From Streptomyces sp. NBC_00513 (GTDB taxonomy: Bacteria; Actinomycetota; Actinomycetes; Streptomycetales; Streptomycetaceae): a stretch of 64,000 bases of DNA. Positions 10,510 to 19,199 of this stretch are shown one piece after another (the stretch's first letter is position 1; each line of letters opens with the position of its first letter). The position numbers and the translations under genes are program-made. The notes beneath the pieces are model-generated. The model searched no databases, had not been told where the DNA came from, and saw only the letters and a program-made list of their open reading frames with translations. The DNA is taken from assembly GCF_041431415.1 (NCBI RefSeq), contig NZ_CP107845.1, positions 7,688,001-7,752,000 on the forward strand, given 5' to 3'.

Positions 10510-10944
10510 ATGCATATCTCCGCGAAGGCGGACTACGCCACGCGCGCTCTCCTGGAGCTCGCATGTGAGCCGAGCCGCCCGCTGACCTGCGAGGCCATCG
10601 CCTCCTCCCAGCAGATTCCGTTCCGGTTCCTGAAGTCCGTCGTGGGCGAACTACGGAAGGCGGGGCTGGTGCGCAGCCAGCGCGGCTGCGAGGGGGGCTA
10701 CTGGCTGGGCAGGCCCGCGGGTGAGATCACCCTGTTGGACGTGGCGCGGGCGGTGGACGGCGAGTTGATCTCGTTGCGTGGCGAGCCGCTGGCCGGGCTC
10801 GTCTACCCCGGCCCCGCCGCGGGGCTGCCCGGCGTGTGGCAGCGGATCGAGGCGGACGCGGCGGCGGTGCTGGGCCGGGCGACGCTGGCTTCGCTGATGC
10901 CGGTGGGAGCGGCCGGACGGCTGCCCCGTGAGGGCGCCGCGTGA
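10510..10944 (+). CDS. Rrf2-family transcriptional regulator
   Basis: A 144-aa winged-helix protein starting with the family's MHISAKADYATRALLEL helix. The recognition region (QQIPFRFLKSVVGELRKAGLVRSQRG) and wing GGYWL are typical. IscR/NsrR-type three-Cys clusters are not evident: Cys occurs only singly (for example RGCEGG), so an Fe-S cofactor is doubtful and a CymR-like role in sulfur control is possible. It overlaps the DsbA-like gene by 4 nt (GTGA). Related dyads occur in the cupin promoter and before the sulfur leader peptide, suggesting local regulation. Confidence 0.88.
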   Translation: MHISAKADYATRALLELACEPSRPLTCEAIASSQQIPFRFLKSVVGELRKAGLVRSQRGCEGGYWLGRPAGEITLLDVARAVDGELISLRGEPLAGLVYPGPAAGLPGVWQRIEADAAAVLGRATLASLMPVGAAGRLPREGAA

Positions 10945-11876
10945 GCGCCCCACCGGCTCCGTGCGGCGTGCCGACGCCGCCGCCGGAGCTCGAAGTCGTG
11001 GAGTACACCGACCCGTTGTGCCCCTGGGCGTGGGGTTCGGAGCCGGTCTTCCGCCGGTTGCGGGCGGCCCTGGACGGCCGGGTGCGCTGGCGGCGCGTGT
11101 TCTGCATCCTCTTCGACGAGGACGAGGACCCGGCCCCCGATCCGGCGGCGGAGACCGCCTGGTACGCGCGCTACGTCGAGGACATCACCGCCCACACGCG
11201 GGCGCCCCGCGCCGTGGCGCTCGACCGGGTGGCCGCCAGTTCATGGCCCGCCTCCCTCGTCGCCAAGGCCGCGGAGCGGCAGGGCGCCGACGTGGCCGAG
11301 CGGGTGCTGCGCCGGCTGCGGGAGAGTGTCTTCGTCCTCGGCGAGCCGGCGGACACCTTCGAGTTGGCGTTGGCCTCGGCGGCGGGTGTCCCGGGCCTGG
11401 ATCCGGCACGGCTGTCGGTGGACGCCGCGGGCGCCGAGGTGCTCGGGCAGGTGCGCGCGGACCATGCCGAGGCGCGCCGTCCGGTGCCCGAAGTACGGTC
11501 CGTACGGGGTGGCTCGCCGCATCCCGGCGCGGCCAAGGAGACCGAGGGTGGGTACCGGTACGCCCTTCCGACGCTGTTGGTCCGTACCCCCGCGCAGTAC
11601 CGTGCGGTGCCCGGCCGGCGCCCGTACGCGGACTACGTCGCAGCCTTCGCGGAACTGGCACCGGGTCTGCCGGTGGCCGGTGAACCGATCGCTCCGGCGC
11701 AGGCGTTGGAGCGTCACCGGAGCCTGACCGAGCCCGAGCGGCCGATGCTCGCGCAGGGCCCCTGGCCGCCGGCGCGGGCGGTCCGGGTGGATACCGGCAA
11801 TGGTCCCCTGTGGCTGCACCCCGAGGAAGCCGCAGTGCATCCGGCTGTTCGGCTCGGGAGTTCTTCCACCGACTGA
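10941..11876 (+). CDS. DsbA/FrnE-family thioredoxin-fold protein with CPWA motif
   Basis: A 311-aa protein of the DSBA oxidoreductase family. The first strand carries EYTDPLCPWAWGSEPVFRRL; the usual CPWC is CPWA, so the resolving Cys is missing. A helical insertion and the C-terminal thioredoxin half (a TPAQYRAVPGRRPYADYV segment) follow. The loss argues against a classic dithiol oxidase and fits FrnE-like or glutathione-transferase-like activity. It is translationally coupled to the Rrf2 gene and precedes the sulfur operon, so a thiol-related role is likely but unproven. Confidence 0.8.
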   Translation: MSAPPAPCGVPTPPPELEVVEYTDPLCPWAWGSEPVFRRLRAALDGRVRWRRVFCILFDEDEDPAPDPAAETAWYARYVEDITAHTRAPRAVALDRVAASSWPASLVAKAAERQGADVAERVLRRLRESVFVLGEPADTFELALASAAGVPGLDPARLSVDAAGAEVLGQVRADHAEARRPVPEVRSVRGGSPHPGAAKETEGGYRYALPTLLVRTPAQYRAVPGRRPYADYVAAFAELAPGLPVAGEPIAPAQALERHRSLTEPERPMLAQGPWPPARAVRVDTGNGPLWLHPEEAAVHPAVRLGSSSTD

Positions 11877-11926
11877 CAGGCCGTTGACAGGCTTGTGACC
11901 TGCGGCGGGGGCGTCCCGCCTCATGA

Positions 11927-11942
11927 GACACCAATTGGTGTC
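11927..11942. promoter_or_regulatory. Perfect 16-bp palindrome before the sulfur leader promoter
   Basis: GACACCAATTGGTGTC, fully self-complementary, ending 2 bp before a TTGACA box. It shares 12 of 18 aligned bases with the dyad core at the cupin promoter, so the two may be sites for the same (Rrf2) regulator. Confidence 0.65.
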
Positions 11943-11944
11943 CA

Positions 11945-11974
11945 TTGACAGCCGTCGGCGGCTGCCCCCAGGAT
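11945..11974 (+). promoter_or_regulatory. Promoter of the leader peptide/sulfur operon
   Basis: TTGACA (11945-11950), 18-bp spacer, CAGGAT (11969-11974), then 7 nt to the ATG at 11982. The geometry is identical to the cupin promoter, so transcription probably starts at the ATG. Confidence 0.7.
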
Positions 11975-11981
11975 GTGCCCC

Positions 11982-12056
11982 ATGCTTACGACGCACCCCG
12001 GTGTGGTGTGCCGCTACGTGGACCTGCGGCGCACCTCCAGCGCTCTCTGTCGCTGA
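11982..12056 (+). CDS. Cysteine-containing leader peptide (24 aa)
   Basis: A 24-residue ORF with Cys10 and Cys23, and a RYVDLRR...SSALCR ending that matches the recurrent leader peptides found upstream of sulfur-assimilation operons in actinobacteria. In those systems ribosome pausing at Cys codons couples cysteine supply to downstream expression. It is followed by a 315-nt untranslated stretch and then the transporter operon. The promoter layout predicts a leaderless start at 11982. Recognition rests on the VDL-R-x-SSALCR pattern and the context. Confidence 0.85.
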   Translation: MLTTHPGVVCRYVDLRRTSSALCR

Positions 12057-12371
12057 CCGACCGCCGCTCCCGGCCCACGGGCGCCTGACCGCTCCCGGCG
12101 ATCCCGGCCGCCCGCCCGTCCGCCGAGCCGCGACGTCCCCTGTCGAAGCCCTCGTGTTCCACGCTTCGTCGTACCCCCTTCCTCCGCTTTCGGCCGGTGT
12201 TCGCGGCCCTGTCGGCGCCGTCCGCCGGCATCACGCGTACCTGCCCGCGCACCGAAGCCGCGACCGCCCTGCCCTCGACCTCCTGTCGACGGGCCGTGTG
12301 CGGCCGGCCGGCCATGCCTCCTCCGCGCTTTCCCCCGCCCCAGACCGGGCCACGTCACAGGAAAGATTGAG
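12057..12371 (+). promoter_or_regulatory. Long untranslated region between leader peptide and transporter operon
   Basis: 315 nt with no supported ORF. It contains a self-complementary GGCCGGCCGGCC (12302-12313) and other GC-rich stems that could form alternative attenuator structures. The SD AGGAAAG precedes the ATG at 12372. The attenuation mechanism is inferred from the leader peptide. Confidence 0.5.
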
Positions 12372-13958
12372 ATGTCCACACACCTCATGCCCCACAGCTC
12401 CAGACCGGACGTCCCGCCGGCGCGTCACATCGCCCGGCCGCGCCTCGCGATCCTCGCCACCGCCCTCGTCGCCGTGCTCACCCCGGCCCTCGGCGCCTGC
12501 GCCGGAGGCGCCGCCTCGGCCGGCGGCGGAGGTGCGGGCGGCAACGGCACGCTGAAGTGGACCTCCTCCTACTTCCCGGCCCACTGGGATCCGGTCGTCT
12601 CCGGCAGCGGCGCCCAGTTCCGGGAACTCGCCCTGGTCTACGCCTCGTTGACCCGTACCGACGAGACCGGCAACGCCGTCCCGGACCTCGCCGAGAGCTG
12701 GGAGTACAACGAGAAGGGCGACCAGGTCACCTTCCACCTGCGCCCCGGGCTGAAGTTCACCGACGGCGTGCCGCTCGACGCCACAGCCGTCAAGGACGCC
12801 GTCGAGCGGGCCAAGAAGCAGAAGAACTCGGCACTCTTCGGAGACCTGACATCCATTCAGTCCGTCGATGCCAACGGCCTGGACGCGGTACTCCACCTCA
12901 CTCAGGTCGACTACCAGATACCCCAGCTGCTCGGTCAGCGGGTCCTGCAGATCGCCAGCCCCAAGGCCGCCGCCACTCCCGAGAAACTGGACCAGAACCC
13001 GGTCGGCGCGGGCCCGTTCACCATCACCCAGCTGGTCCCGGGCACCAAGGCGGTCCTGAAGAAGAACCCGGCGTACTGGGACGCGAAGAACATCCACATC
13101 GACAACGTCGAACTCACCTCCGCCCCCGACGCCTCCACGGTCGTCAACGGCCTGCAGACCGGCGTCTACAACTTCGCCGACATCAAGCCCAGTCAGGCGG
13201 ACGCCGCCGAGAAGGCCGGCCTGGACGTCTTCGTGCAGCCGGGCTTCAACGCCTCGAACATCAGCCTCAACATCAACAAGGCGCCGTTCGACAACGACAA
13301 GGTCGTCGACGCCGTGCGCTACGCGGTCAACCGCCAGGAGTTCGTCGACAAACTCACCTTCGGCCACGGCTCGGTGACCAACCAGCCGTTCCCCAAGGGA
13401 TACGTCGCCTACGACCCGGAGTCCGAGAACACCCACCCGTACGACCCGGCGAAGGCGCGACAACTGCTCGCCGAAGCGGGCCACAAGCCCGGGGACATCA
13501 AGCTCAACCTGGTCATCCCCAACGAAGACCCGCAGGCCGAGATCGTCCAGTCGCAGCTGGCCAAGGTCGGTGTCACCGTCACCATCAAGATCGACAAGAA
13601 CTGGTCCAACCCCTTCTTCGCCAAGGACCTGACCTTCTCGCTCTACGGCACCACCGGCCGCGACTCGGCCGCGCAGACACTCACCGCCCACTTCGGCCCC
13701 AACGGCCCGCTCAACCTCAGCTCGCCCTACGAGCCGAACGGTTTCGAGGCGGCCATCGCGAAGGTCCGCCAGACCCCGCTGGACGCGCCCGACTACCCGA
13801 AGGTGTTGCGGGCGGCGACCCGGGCCGGTCTACAGAGCAAGGCGCTGGTCTTCACGTACTCCTCGCCGAACCTCATCGCCAAGAGCAAGTCGATCTCCGC
13901 CCTGCCCAAGAACCCGGCGCACATCGACTGGACCGGCGTCACCATCTCCGGCAACTGA
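12372..13958 (+). CDS. ABC transporter substrate-binding lipoprotein (family 5, Dpp type)
   Basis: A 528-aa extracytoplasmic solute-binding protein. A lipobox LGAC about 45 residues in follows a hydrophobic signal and predicts Cys lipidation, then a Gly/Ala linker. The mature part has the SBP_bac_5 features: a LAESWEYNEKGDQVTFHLRPG segment, KFTDG, and a later AVRYAVNRQEFVD motif. It delivers an oligopeptide-like or small organic ligand to the adjacent permeases. The Cys leader peptide and downstream flavin monooxygenases suggest an organosulfur or amino-acid-like substrate, which the sequence alone cannot prove. Confidence 0.93.
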   Translation: MSTHLMPHSSRPDVPPARHIARPRLAILATALVAVLTPALGACAGGAASAGGGGAGGNGTLKWTSSYFPAHWDPVVSGSGAQFRELALVYASLTRTDETGNAVPDLAESWEYNEKGDQVTFHLRPGLKFTDGVPLDATAVKDAVERAKKQKNSALFGDLTSIQSVDANGLDAVLHLTQVDYQIPQLLGQRVLQIASPKAAATPEKLDQNPVGAGPFTITQLVPGTKAVLKKNPAYWDAKNIHIDNVELTSAPDASTVVNGLQTGVYNFADIKPSQADAAEKAGLDVFVQPGFNASNISLNINKAPFDNDKVVDAVRYAVNRQEFVDKLTFGHGSVTNQPFPKGYVAYDPESENTHPYDPAKARQLLAEAGHKPGDIKLNLVIPNEDPQAEIVQSQLAKVGVTVTIKIDKNWSNPFFAKDLTFSLYGTTGRDSAAQTLTAHFGPNGPLNLSSPYEPNGFEAAIAKVRQTPLDAPDYPKVLRAATRAGLQSKALVFTYSSPNLIAKSKSISALPKNPAHIDWTGVTISGN

Positions 13959-13989
13959 CTCCCGTCCACCACAGAGAGGAGGCAACCCC

Positions 13990-15018
13990 GTGACCACCAC
14001 CGCCCACCCCGCCGCGGCCGCCCGCCGTCGCGGGGCCGCCCTGACCCGGGTGCGACACGCGGCGGTCCGCGTCCTGGCAGCCGTGGCCCGGTCGGTCGCC
14101 ATCTTCGTCCCCGTCTTCCTGGTCGCGACCTTCGTGACGTTCTCGCTGCGGTCGATGAGCGGGCTCAGCCCGGCACGGATCCAGCTGGGTGAGGAGGCGA
14201 CCCCCGAGGCGATCCACCGGGTGGAGGCCCAGTGGGGGCTGGACCAGCCCTTCCTGGTCCAGTACTGGGACTGGTTCAGCGGGGTCCTGCACGGCCGGCT
14301 CGGCACCAGCTGGGCCAACGGCGCCGACATCTCCACGCTCATCGGGCTCGGCCTGGGGGTGAGCCTGTCCATCGCGACGTTCGCCCTCCTCATCGGCATC
14401 GTGGCCGGCTTCCTCCTCGGCGCCGTGGCGGCGCTGCGGCGCACGACGTGGATCGACCGCGCCATCACCGGGTTCGTCACCCTGATCTCGGTGATGCCGG
14501 CCTTCGTCGTCGGCATCGTGCTCGTGGTGGTCCTCGCGGTCGGACTCGGCTGGTTCCCCTCCGCCGGGTACGTCCCCGCCGAACAGGGAATCGGGCCGTG
14601 GCTCGCCCACATCACCCTCCCGGCCGTCGCGCTGAGCTTCGACGTCATCGCCGACGTCGCCCGCCAACTGCGCGGCGGTCTCATCGCCGCCTACCGCGAG
14701 AACTACGTGACGGGCGCGCTGGTACGGGGGCTGAGCCCGCGCCGGATCTTCTTCGGGCACGTGCTGCGCAACGGCCTCGGGCCGGTACTCGCCACCCTGG
14801 GCCTGAAGTTCCCCGCCCTGGTCGGAGCCTCCGTCGTCACGGAGTGGATCTTCGGCCTCCAGGGCTTCGGCCGGTTCGCCAACGACGCGGCCCAGGCCGG
14901 CGACGTACCGGCCGTACAGGGCGTCCTCGTGGTGTCGATCGCCCTGGTCGTCACCTTCAACCTGATCGTCAACCTGCTGCTGGCCCGCGTGACGCCGGCA
15001 GCCCAACGGGGGGTGTGA
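13990..15018 (+). CDS. ABC transporter permease (DppB type)
   Basis: A 342-aa inner-membrane permease with a long N-terminal segment, a first TM at about 30-55 and five further TM segments. The EAA loop is recognisable as ENYVTGALVRGLSPRRIFFGHVLRNG, which docks with the ATPases. GTG start with GAGAGGAGG upstream. It is the second gene of the operon and pairs with the DppC-type permease 2 nt downstream. Confidence 0.93.
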   Translation: MTTTAHPAAAARRRGAALTRVRHAAVRVLAAVARSVAIFVPVFLVATFVTFSLRSMSGLSPARIQLGEEATPEAIHRVEAQWGLDQPFLVQYWDWFSGVLHGRLGTSWANGADISTLIGLGLGVSLSIATFALLIGIVAGFLLGAVAALRRTTWIDRAITGFVTLISVMPAFVVGIVLVVVLAVGLGWFPSAGYVPAEQGIGPWLAHITLPAVALSFDVIADVARQLRGGLIAAYRENYVTGALVRGLSPRRIFFGHVLRNGLGPVLATLGLKFPALVGASVVTEWIFGLQGFGRFANDAAQAGDVPAVQGVLVVSIALVVTFNLIVNLLLARVTPAAQRGV

Positions 15019-15020
15019 CC

Positions 15021-15917
15021 ATGGTGCGTCGCGTTCTCGCACTCACATCCGGACGGACCGCCGTCGCCATCCTCACCCTGATCCTGCTGCTCGCGGCCCT
15101 CGGCCCCCTGCTCGCCCCGCAGGATCCGCTGGCCACCGGCGAACACCCGCTCGCCTCCGCCTCCGGAGCGCACTGGCTGGGCACGGACCACCTCGGCCGC
15201 GATGTGCTGAGCCGCCTCCTGGACGGCTCCCGCGTGAGCGTCCTCGGTTCGCTCGAAGTCGCCCTGACGGCGCTCGCCGTCGGCGCGATACCCGGCATCC
15301 TGTCCGTCCATCTCGGGCGCGGTTTCGAGTGGCTCACCCTCCGGCTCGCCGACACGCTCGTCGCGTTGCCGTTCCTGCTCTTCGCCGTCGCCGTCATCGC
15401 CCTGCTCGGCAACGGCCTCACCCAGGCCATGCTCGTCACCGGCACCCTGGTCTCGCCCCTCCTCTACCGGGTGGCCCGCGCGGCCACCCTCGCCGTGGCC
15501 CGCTCGCAGTACGTGGAGGCCGCGCTCATCTCCGGCGCCTCGATCGGCTGGGTCGTACGCCGACACGTCTGGACCAAGGTGCTCCCGCCGATCGCGGTGG
15601 CGCTCGCCCAGACCATCGGCCTCGGCTTCATCATCGTCTCCAGCCTCACCTTCCTCGGCATCGGCATCCAGCCTCCCGCGCCCACCTGGGGCGGTCTGCT
15701 CGCCTCGGACCTGGGCTACCTCAGCCACCAACCATGGGCCCCCGTCGCACCCGCCCTGCTGATCACCGTCACCGTCTGGGCCGCCAACCTGCTCGCCGAC
15801 ACGATCCGTGACGTCTCCGGGGAAGCCGGCCACGCCCTGGTCAACACCCGCAGGGCCCAAGCCAACCGGCTCAAGAAGCCCGACCCCGACCCCGTCCCCG
15901 CCGGAGGCACGCGATGA
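15021..15917 (+). CDS. ABC transporter permease (DppC type)
   Basis: A 298-aa permease from the ATG at 15021. TM1 is near residues 12-32, followed by the family's HWLGTDHLGRDVLSRLL periplasmic motif. The EAA loop reads SQYVEAALISGASIGWVVRRHV. It forms the heterodimeric channel with the preceding permease. The stop overlaps the ATPase start (ATGA). Confidence 0.93.
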   Translation: MVRRVLALTSGRTAVAILTLILLLAALGPLLAPQDPLATGEHPLASASGAHWLGTDHLGRDVLSRLLDGSRVSVLGSLEVALTALAVGAIPGILSVHLGRGFEWLTLRLADTLVALPFLLFAVAVIALLGNGLTQAMLVTGTLVSPLLYRVARAATLAVARSQYVEAALISGASIGWVVRRHVWTKVLPPIAVALAQTIGLGFIIVSSLTFLGIGIQPPAPTWGGLLASDLGYLSHQPWAPVAPALLITVTVWAANLLADTIRDVSGEAGHALVNTRRAQANRLKKPDPDPVPAGGTR

Positions 15918-16813
15918 CGACGCTGTCCCACGAAACCGTCCCCGAGCACCTCCCGGGCAGCACCCGCGGTGAACCGTCCGCTCCGGGCGGCCCCACGGCC
16001 CCACCGGTGCTCTCGGTACGCGACGTGCACATCACCGATCACGTCACCGGGCGCCGGATCGTCCACGGGGTGAGCTTCGACCTCGCACCCGGCCGGACGG
16101 TCGGCATCGTCGGCGAGTCCGGCAGCGGCAAGACCCTCACCTGCCGGGCCGCGCTCGGCATCCTGCCCCCGCACTTCGAGATCACCGCCGGCTCGGTCGA
16201 GATCGTCGGCACGGACATCGCCGCCCTGACGCCTCGACAGTGGACCGCCCTGCGCGGTGCCACGATCGGCGCGGTCTTCCAGGACCCCGCCTCCTATCTG
16301 AACCCCTCGATCCGCGTGGGCCCGCAAATCACCGAGGTGCTGCGCGTCAAGAAGGGGCTGGGACGGCGGGACGCACGCCGGCGCACCGTCGAACTCCTGC
16401 GGGCGGTGCACCTGCGCGATCCGGAACTGGTCTACGGCCAGTACACGCACGAGCTGTCCGGAGGCATGCTCCAACGCGTCCTGATCGCGGCCGCGATCTG
16501 CGCGGACCCGCGGATCCTCATCGCCGACGAGGCCACGACCGCCCTCGACGTCACCGTCCAGGCAGAGATCCTCGACCTGCTCGCCGACCTGCGCGAGAGC
16601 GCCGGGCTGGCCCTCGTCGTCGTCTCCCACGACCTGGCCGTCGTCGCCCAACTGTGCGACGAGGTGTTGGTGATGCGCCAGGGCCACGTCGTGGAGCAGG
16701 GCCCGACGCGGGCCGTGCTCCACCAGCCGCGGCACGAGTACACCCGACTGCTCATCGCCGAGCACGAGCAGTACGGCCTAGACAAGTTCCTCGCACCCCA
16801 GGAGGCGTCGTGA
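15914..16813 (+). CDS. ABC transporter ATP-binding protein (DppD type)
   Basis: A 299-aa ATPase. Walker A is GESGSGKT (about 71-78), the signature LSGGML is near 184, Walker B is ILIADEATTALD, and the H-loop is VVSHDLAVV. It powers import through the Dpp-type permeases. The C-terminal oligopeptide-transporter extension is short. It is translationally coupled on both sides: ATGA with the permease, GTGA with the second ATPase. Confidence 0.93.
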   Translation: MTTLSHETVPEHLPGSTRGEPSAPGGPTAPPVLSVRDVHITDHVTGRRIVHGVSFDLAPGRTVGIVGESGSGKTLTCRAALGILPPHFEITAGSVEIVGTDIAALTPRQWTALRGATIGAVFQDPASYLNPSIRVGPQITEVLRVKKGLGRRDARRRTVELLRAVHLRDPELVYGQYTHELSGGMLQRVLIAAAICADPRILIADEATTALDVTVQAEILDLLADLRESAGLALVVVSHDLAVVAQLCDEVLVMRQGHVVEQGPTRAVLHQPRHEYTRLLIAEHEQYGLDKFLAPQEAS

Positions 16814-17679
16814 CCGTCGCACCCGCTCCCGAAGCCCCTGACGCCGCCACTCGGCCGCCGGGGCCGGTCCTCGAAGTCACCGACCTCGACGTGCACTACG
16901 GCCCGCGCCGCCGACGTCAACACGCCCTGCGCGGAGTGTCGTTGAGCATCGCGCCCGGGGAGACCCTCGGCATCATCGGCGAGACGGGCTCAGGCAAGTC
17001 CACCCTCGCCCGCACCGTCCTCGGCCTGGTCCGCCCCTCGGCGGGCTCGATCCGCGTCGCCGGCGAGGAGGTGACCCACCACGACCGCCGCCAGTGGCGC
17101 GGCCTGCGGCGCCGCGGCATCGTCCAGTACGTCTTCCAGGACCCGCTGCGCAGCCTCGACCCGGACCTCACCGTCGAGGAGTCCCTGGCCGAGCCGCTGC
17201 TCATACGGGGCGTCGCGCCCGGGCAGGCCGCCGCGCGGGTCCGCTCGTTCCTCGCCCGCGTCCACCTCTCCGAGGAACTGCTCGGCCGGCTGCCCGGAGA
17301 GCTGTCCGGCGGTCAGCGCCAGCGCGTGGCGGTGGCCCGCGCCCTGGTCACCGATCCGAGACTGGTCATCCTCGACGAGCCGGTCAGCGCCCTCGACTCC
17401 GCCAACCGGGTCCAGGTCCTGGAGATCCTCAAAGAACTCCGCGCCGCCGGGGTCGCCCTCGTGTTCATCTCCCACGACCTCGGCTCCGTCGCCGGCACCG
17501 CAGACCGCATCGCGGTCCTCTACCGGGGCGAACTCGTCGAGACCGGCGCCACCCGCGACCTCGTCAGGGCCCCCCGGCACCCCTACACCCGCCTGCTCCT
17601 CGGCTCCGCGCCCACCCTGCGCTCCGCACCGGCGGACCGAGCCGAACGGGAGGCCCTGCGCACCCTCCTGCACACCTGA
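16810..17679 (+). CDS. ABC transporter ATP-binding protein (DppF type)
   Basis: A 289-aa ATPase from the GTG at 16810, overlapping the previous stop by 4 nt. Walker A is GETGSGKS, the signature LSGGQRQR, Walker B VILDEPVSALD, and the H-loop ISHDLGSV. The ending ATRDLVRAPRHPYTRLLL is typical of DppF/OppF proteins. It completes the two-ATPase importer. Confidence 0.93.
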   Translation: MTVAPAPEAPDAATRPPGPVLEVTDLDVHYGPRRRRQHALRGVSLSIAPGETLGIIGETGSGKSTLARTVLGLVRPSAGSIRVAGEEVTHHDRRQWRGLRRRGIVQYVFQDPLRSLDPDLTVEESLAEPLLIRGVAPGQAAARVRSFLARVHLSEELLGRLPGELSGGQRQRVAVARALVTDPRLVILDEPVSALDSANRVQVLEILKELRAAGVALVFISHDLGSVAGTADRIAVLYRGELVETGATRDLVRAPRHPYTRLLLGSAPTLRSAPADRAEREALRTLLHT

Positions 17680-17711
17680 TCCCACCGCCTCCACGACAGA
17701 CAGGACCCACG

Positions 17712-19052
17712 ATGTCCCGCACGATCCACCTCGCACTCCACCCCTACGGCGTCGGCGGCCCCGGCCAGCACGGCCTGTGGAAGGACCCGCGCGTCGCGAA
17801 GAACTCCAGCATCGACATCAACTACTACATCAACCAGGCCAAGGCGGCCGAACACGCCCTCTTCGACGCCCTGTTCATCGTCGACAGCCAGTTCATCAAC
17901 GCCACGTACCCGGCGCACTACCTCAACCGCCTCGAACCACTCACCCTGCTGTCGGCGGTCGCCACCCACACCCGGCACATCGGACTGGTCGGCACGGCGA
18001 GCTCCACCTACAACTCGCCGTTCAACCTCGCCCGCCGGTTCGCCTCCCTCGACCACATCAGCGGGGGCCGAGCCGGCTGGAACGTCGTGACCAGCTTCGA
18101 CACCGGCACGTCGAAGAACTTCGGGCTCGAAGAGCACCTCGACTACACCACCCGATACGGCCGCGCCGTGGAGTTCGTCAAGGTCGCCCGCGGCCTGTGG
18201 GACTCCTACGAGGACGACGCGTTCCCGGCCGACCCGGATCGAGGCGTCTTCCTCGACCCCTCGAAGTTGCACGCGCTGGAGCACCGCGGCGAGCACTTCG
18301 ACGTGGCGGGGCCCCTCAACCTCTCCCGCTCCCCGCAGGGCCAGCCGGTGATCTTCCAGGCCGGGGTCTCCGAGGAGGGCCGCGACCTCGCCGCACAGGT
18401 GGCCGAGGGCATCTACGCACCCGGAGGCTCCCTGGAGCAGGCGCAGGCGTACTACTCCGACATCAAGACACGAACCGCCGCGTACGGCCGCGATCCCGAG
18501 CACATCAAGATCTTCATCCACGGCGGTCCGGTCGTCGCCGCCACCGACGAGGCCGCCCGGCTCCGCGAGCGGGAGATCTTCGAGGAGGACAACGACTTCG
18601 ACCGCAACCTGGCCCTGCTCGGCCGGTCCTTCGGCGCGTACGACTTCAGCGCGCACGACCTGGACGCCCCCTTCCCCGACGTCGCGCACCTCGCGGAGAA
18701 GGGGGGCCGGACGGGCGCGGCCAAGCTCATCGAGCGGGCCCGCACCGAGAACCTCACACTCCGCCAAGTCGGCGCGTTGGTGAACGAGTTCCACCGCTCA
18801 CCCTTCGTCGGCTCACCGGACACCGTCGCCGACACCATCGAGAAGTGGTTCGAGGCCGGCACCTTCGACGGCATCAACCTCGCCTTCCGCACCGGCGACG
18901 ACCTCGAACTCTTCGTGGACGGAGTGGTCCCGCGGCTGCAGAAGCGCGGCCTGTTCCGCACCGAGTACGCGGCCGACACCCTGCGGGGCAACCTCGGCCT
19001 GCCGATCCCGGCCAACCGCCACAGCCGCGCACCCCAGCTCCTGAACAGCTGA
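17712..19052 (+). CDS. LLM-class FMN-dependent monooxygenase (NtaA/DszA/SnaA type)
   Basis: A 446-aa bacterial-luciferase-fold enzyme that uses FMNH2 and O2. Family landmarks are a WKDPRV start region, ALFDALFIVDS, LEPLTLLSAVA, TSSTYNSPFNLARRFASLDHISGGRAGWNVVTS, and EHRGEHFDVAGPLN. Relatives oxidise nitrilotriacetate, dibenzothiophene sulfone, pristinamycin IIB or related substrates. The leader peptide and flavin reductase suggest desulfurisation or oxidative opening of an imported organosulfur compound. It follows the transporter by 32 bp and is the likely catalytic core of the operon. Confidence 0.92.
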   Translation: MSRTIHLALHPYGVGGPGQHGLWKDPRVAKNSSIDINYYINQAKAAEHALFDALFIVDSQFINATYPAHYLNRLEPLTLLSAVATHTRHIGLVGTASSTYNSPFNLARRFASLDHISGGRAGWNVVTSFDTGTSKNFGLEEHLDYTTRYGRAVEFVKVARGLWDSYEDDAFPADPDRGVFLDPSKLHALEHRGEHFDVAGPLNLSRSPQGQPVIFQAGVSEEGRDLAAQVAEGIYAPGGSLEQAQAYYSDIKTRTAAYGRDPEHIKIFIHGGPVVAATDEAARLREREIFEEDNDFDRNLALLGRSFGAYDFSAHDLDAPFPDVAHLAEKGGRTGAAKLIERARTENLTLRQVGALVNEFHRSPFVGSPDTVADTIEKWFEAGTFDGINLAFRTGDDLELFVDGVVPRLQKRGLFRTEYAADTLRGNLGLPIPANRHSRAPQLLNS

Positions 19053-19061
19053 GGACCGGTC

Positions 19062-19199
19062 ATGACCGAAGTTGCGGTGACCGGTGGGCGCGACGTGCAC
19101 ACCGTCCGATTCCCGACCGCGACCGCGACCCCGCCGGCCGCCGCATCCGGCCACGACGCCGCCGACGGGACCCGCACCGCTGAAGGCAGCCGCCCGTGA
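19062..19199 (+). CDS. Possible small protein (45 aa) or gene remnant
   Basis: An ATG ORF of 45 residues, starting 9 nt after the monooxygenase stop and overlapping the next start by 4 nt (GTGA), an arrangement that suggests real translation. The composition is Ala/Thr/Pro-rich with no recognised domain. It may be the fused ends of a deleted gene, since the next gene also carries an internal deletion. AGGACC stands before the ATG, only a weak SD. Confidence 0.35.
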   Translation: MTEVAVTGGRDVHTVRFPTATATPPAAASGHDAADGTRTAEGSRP

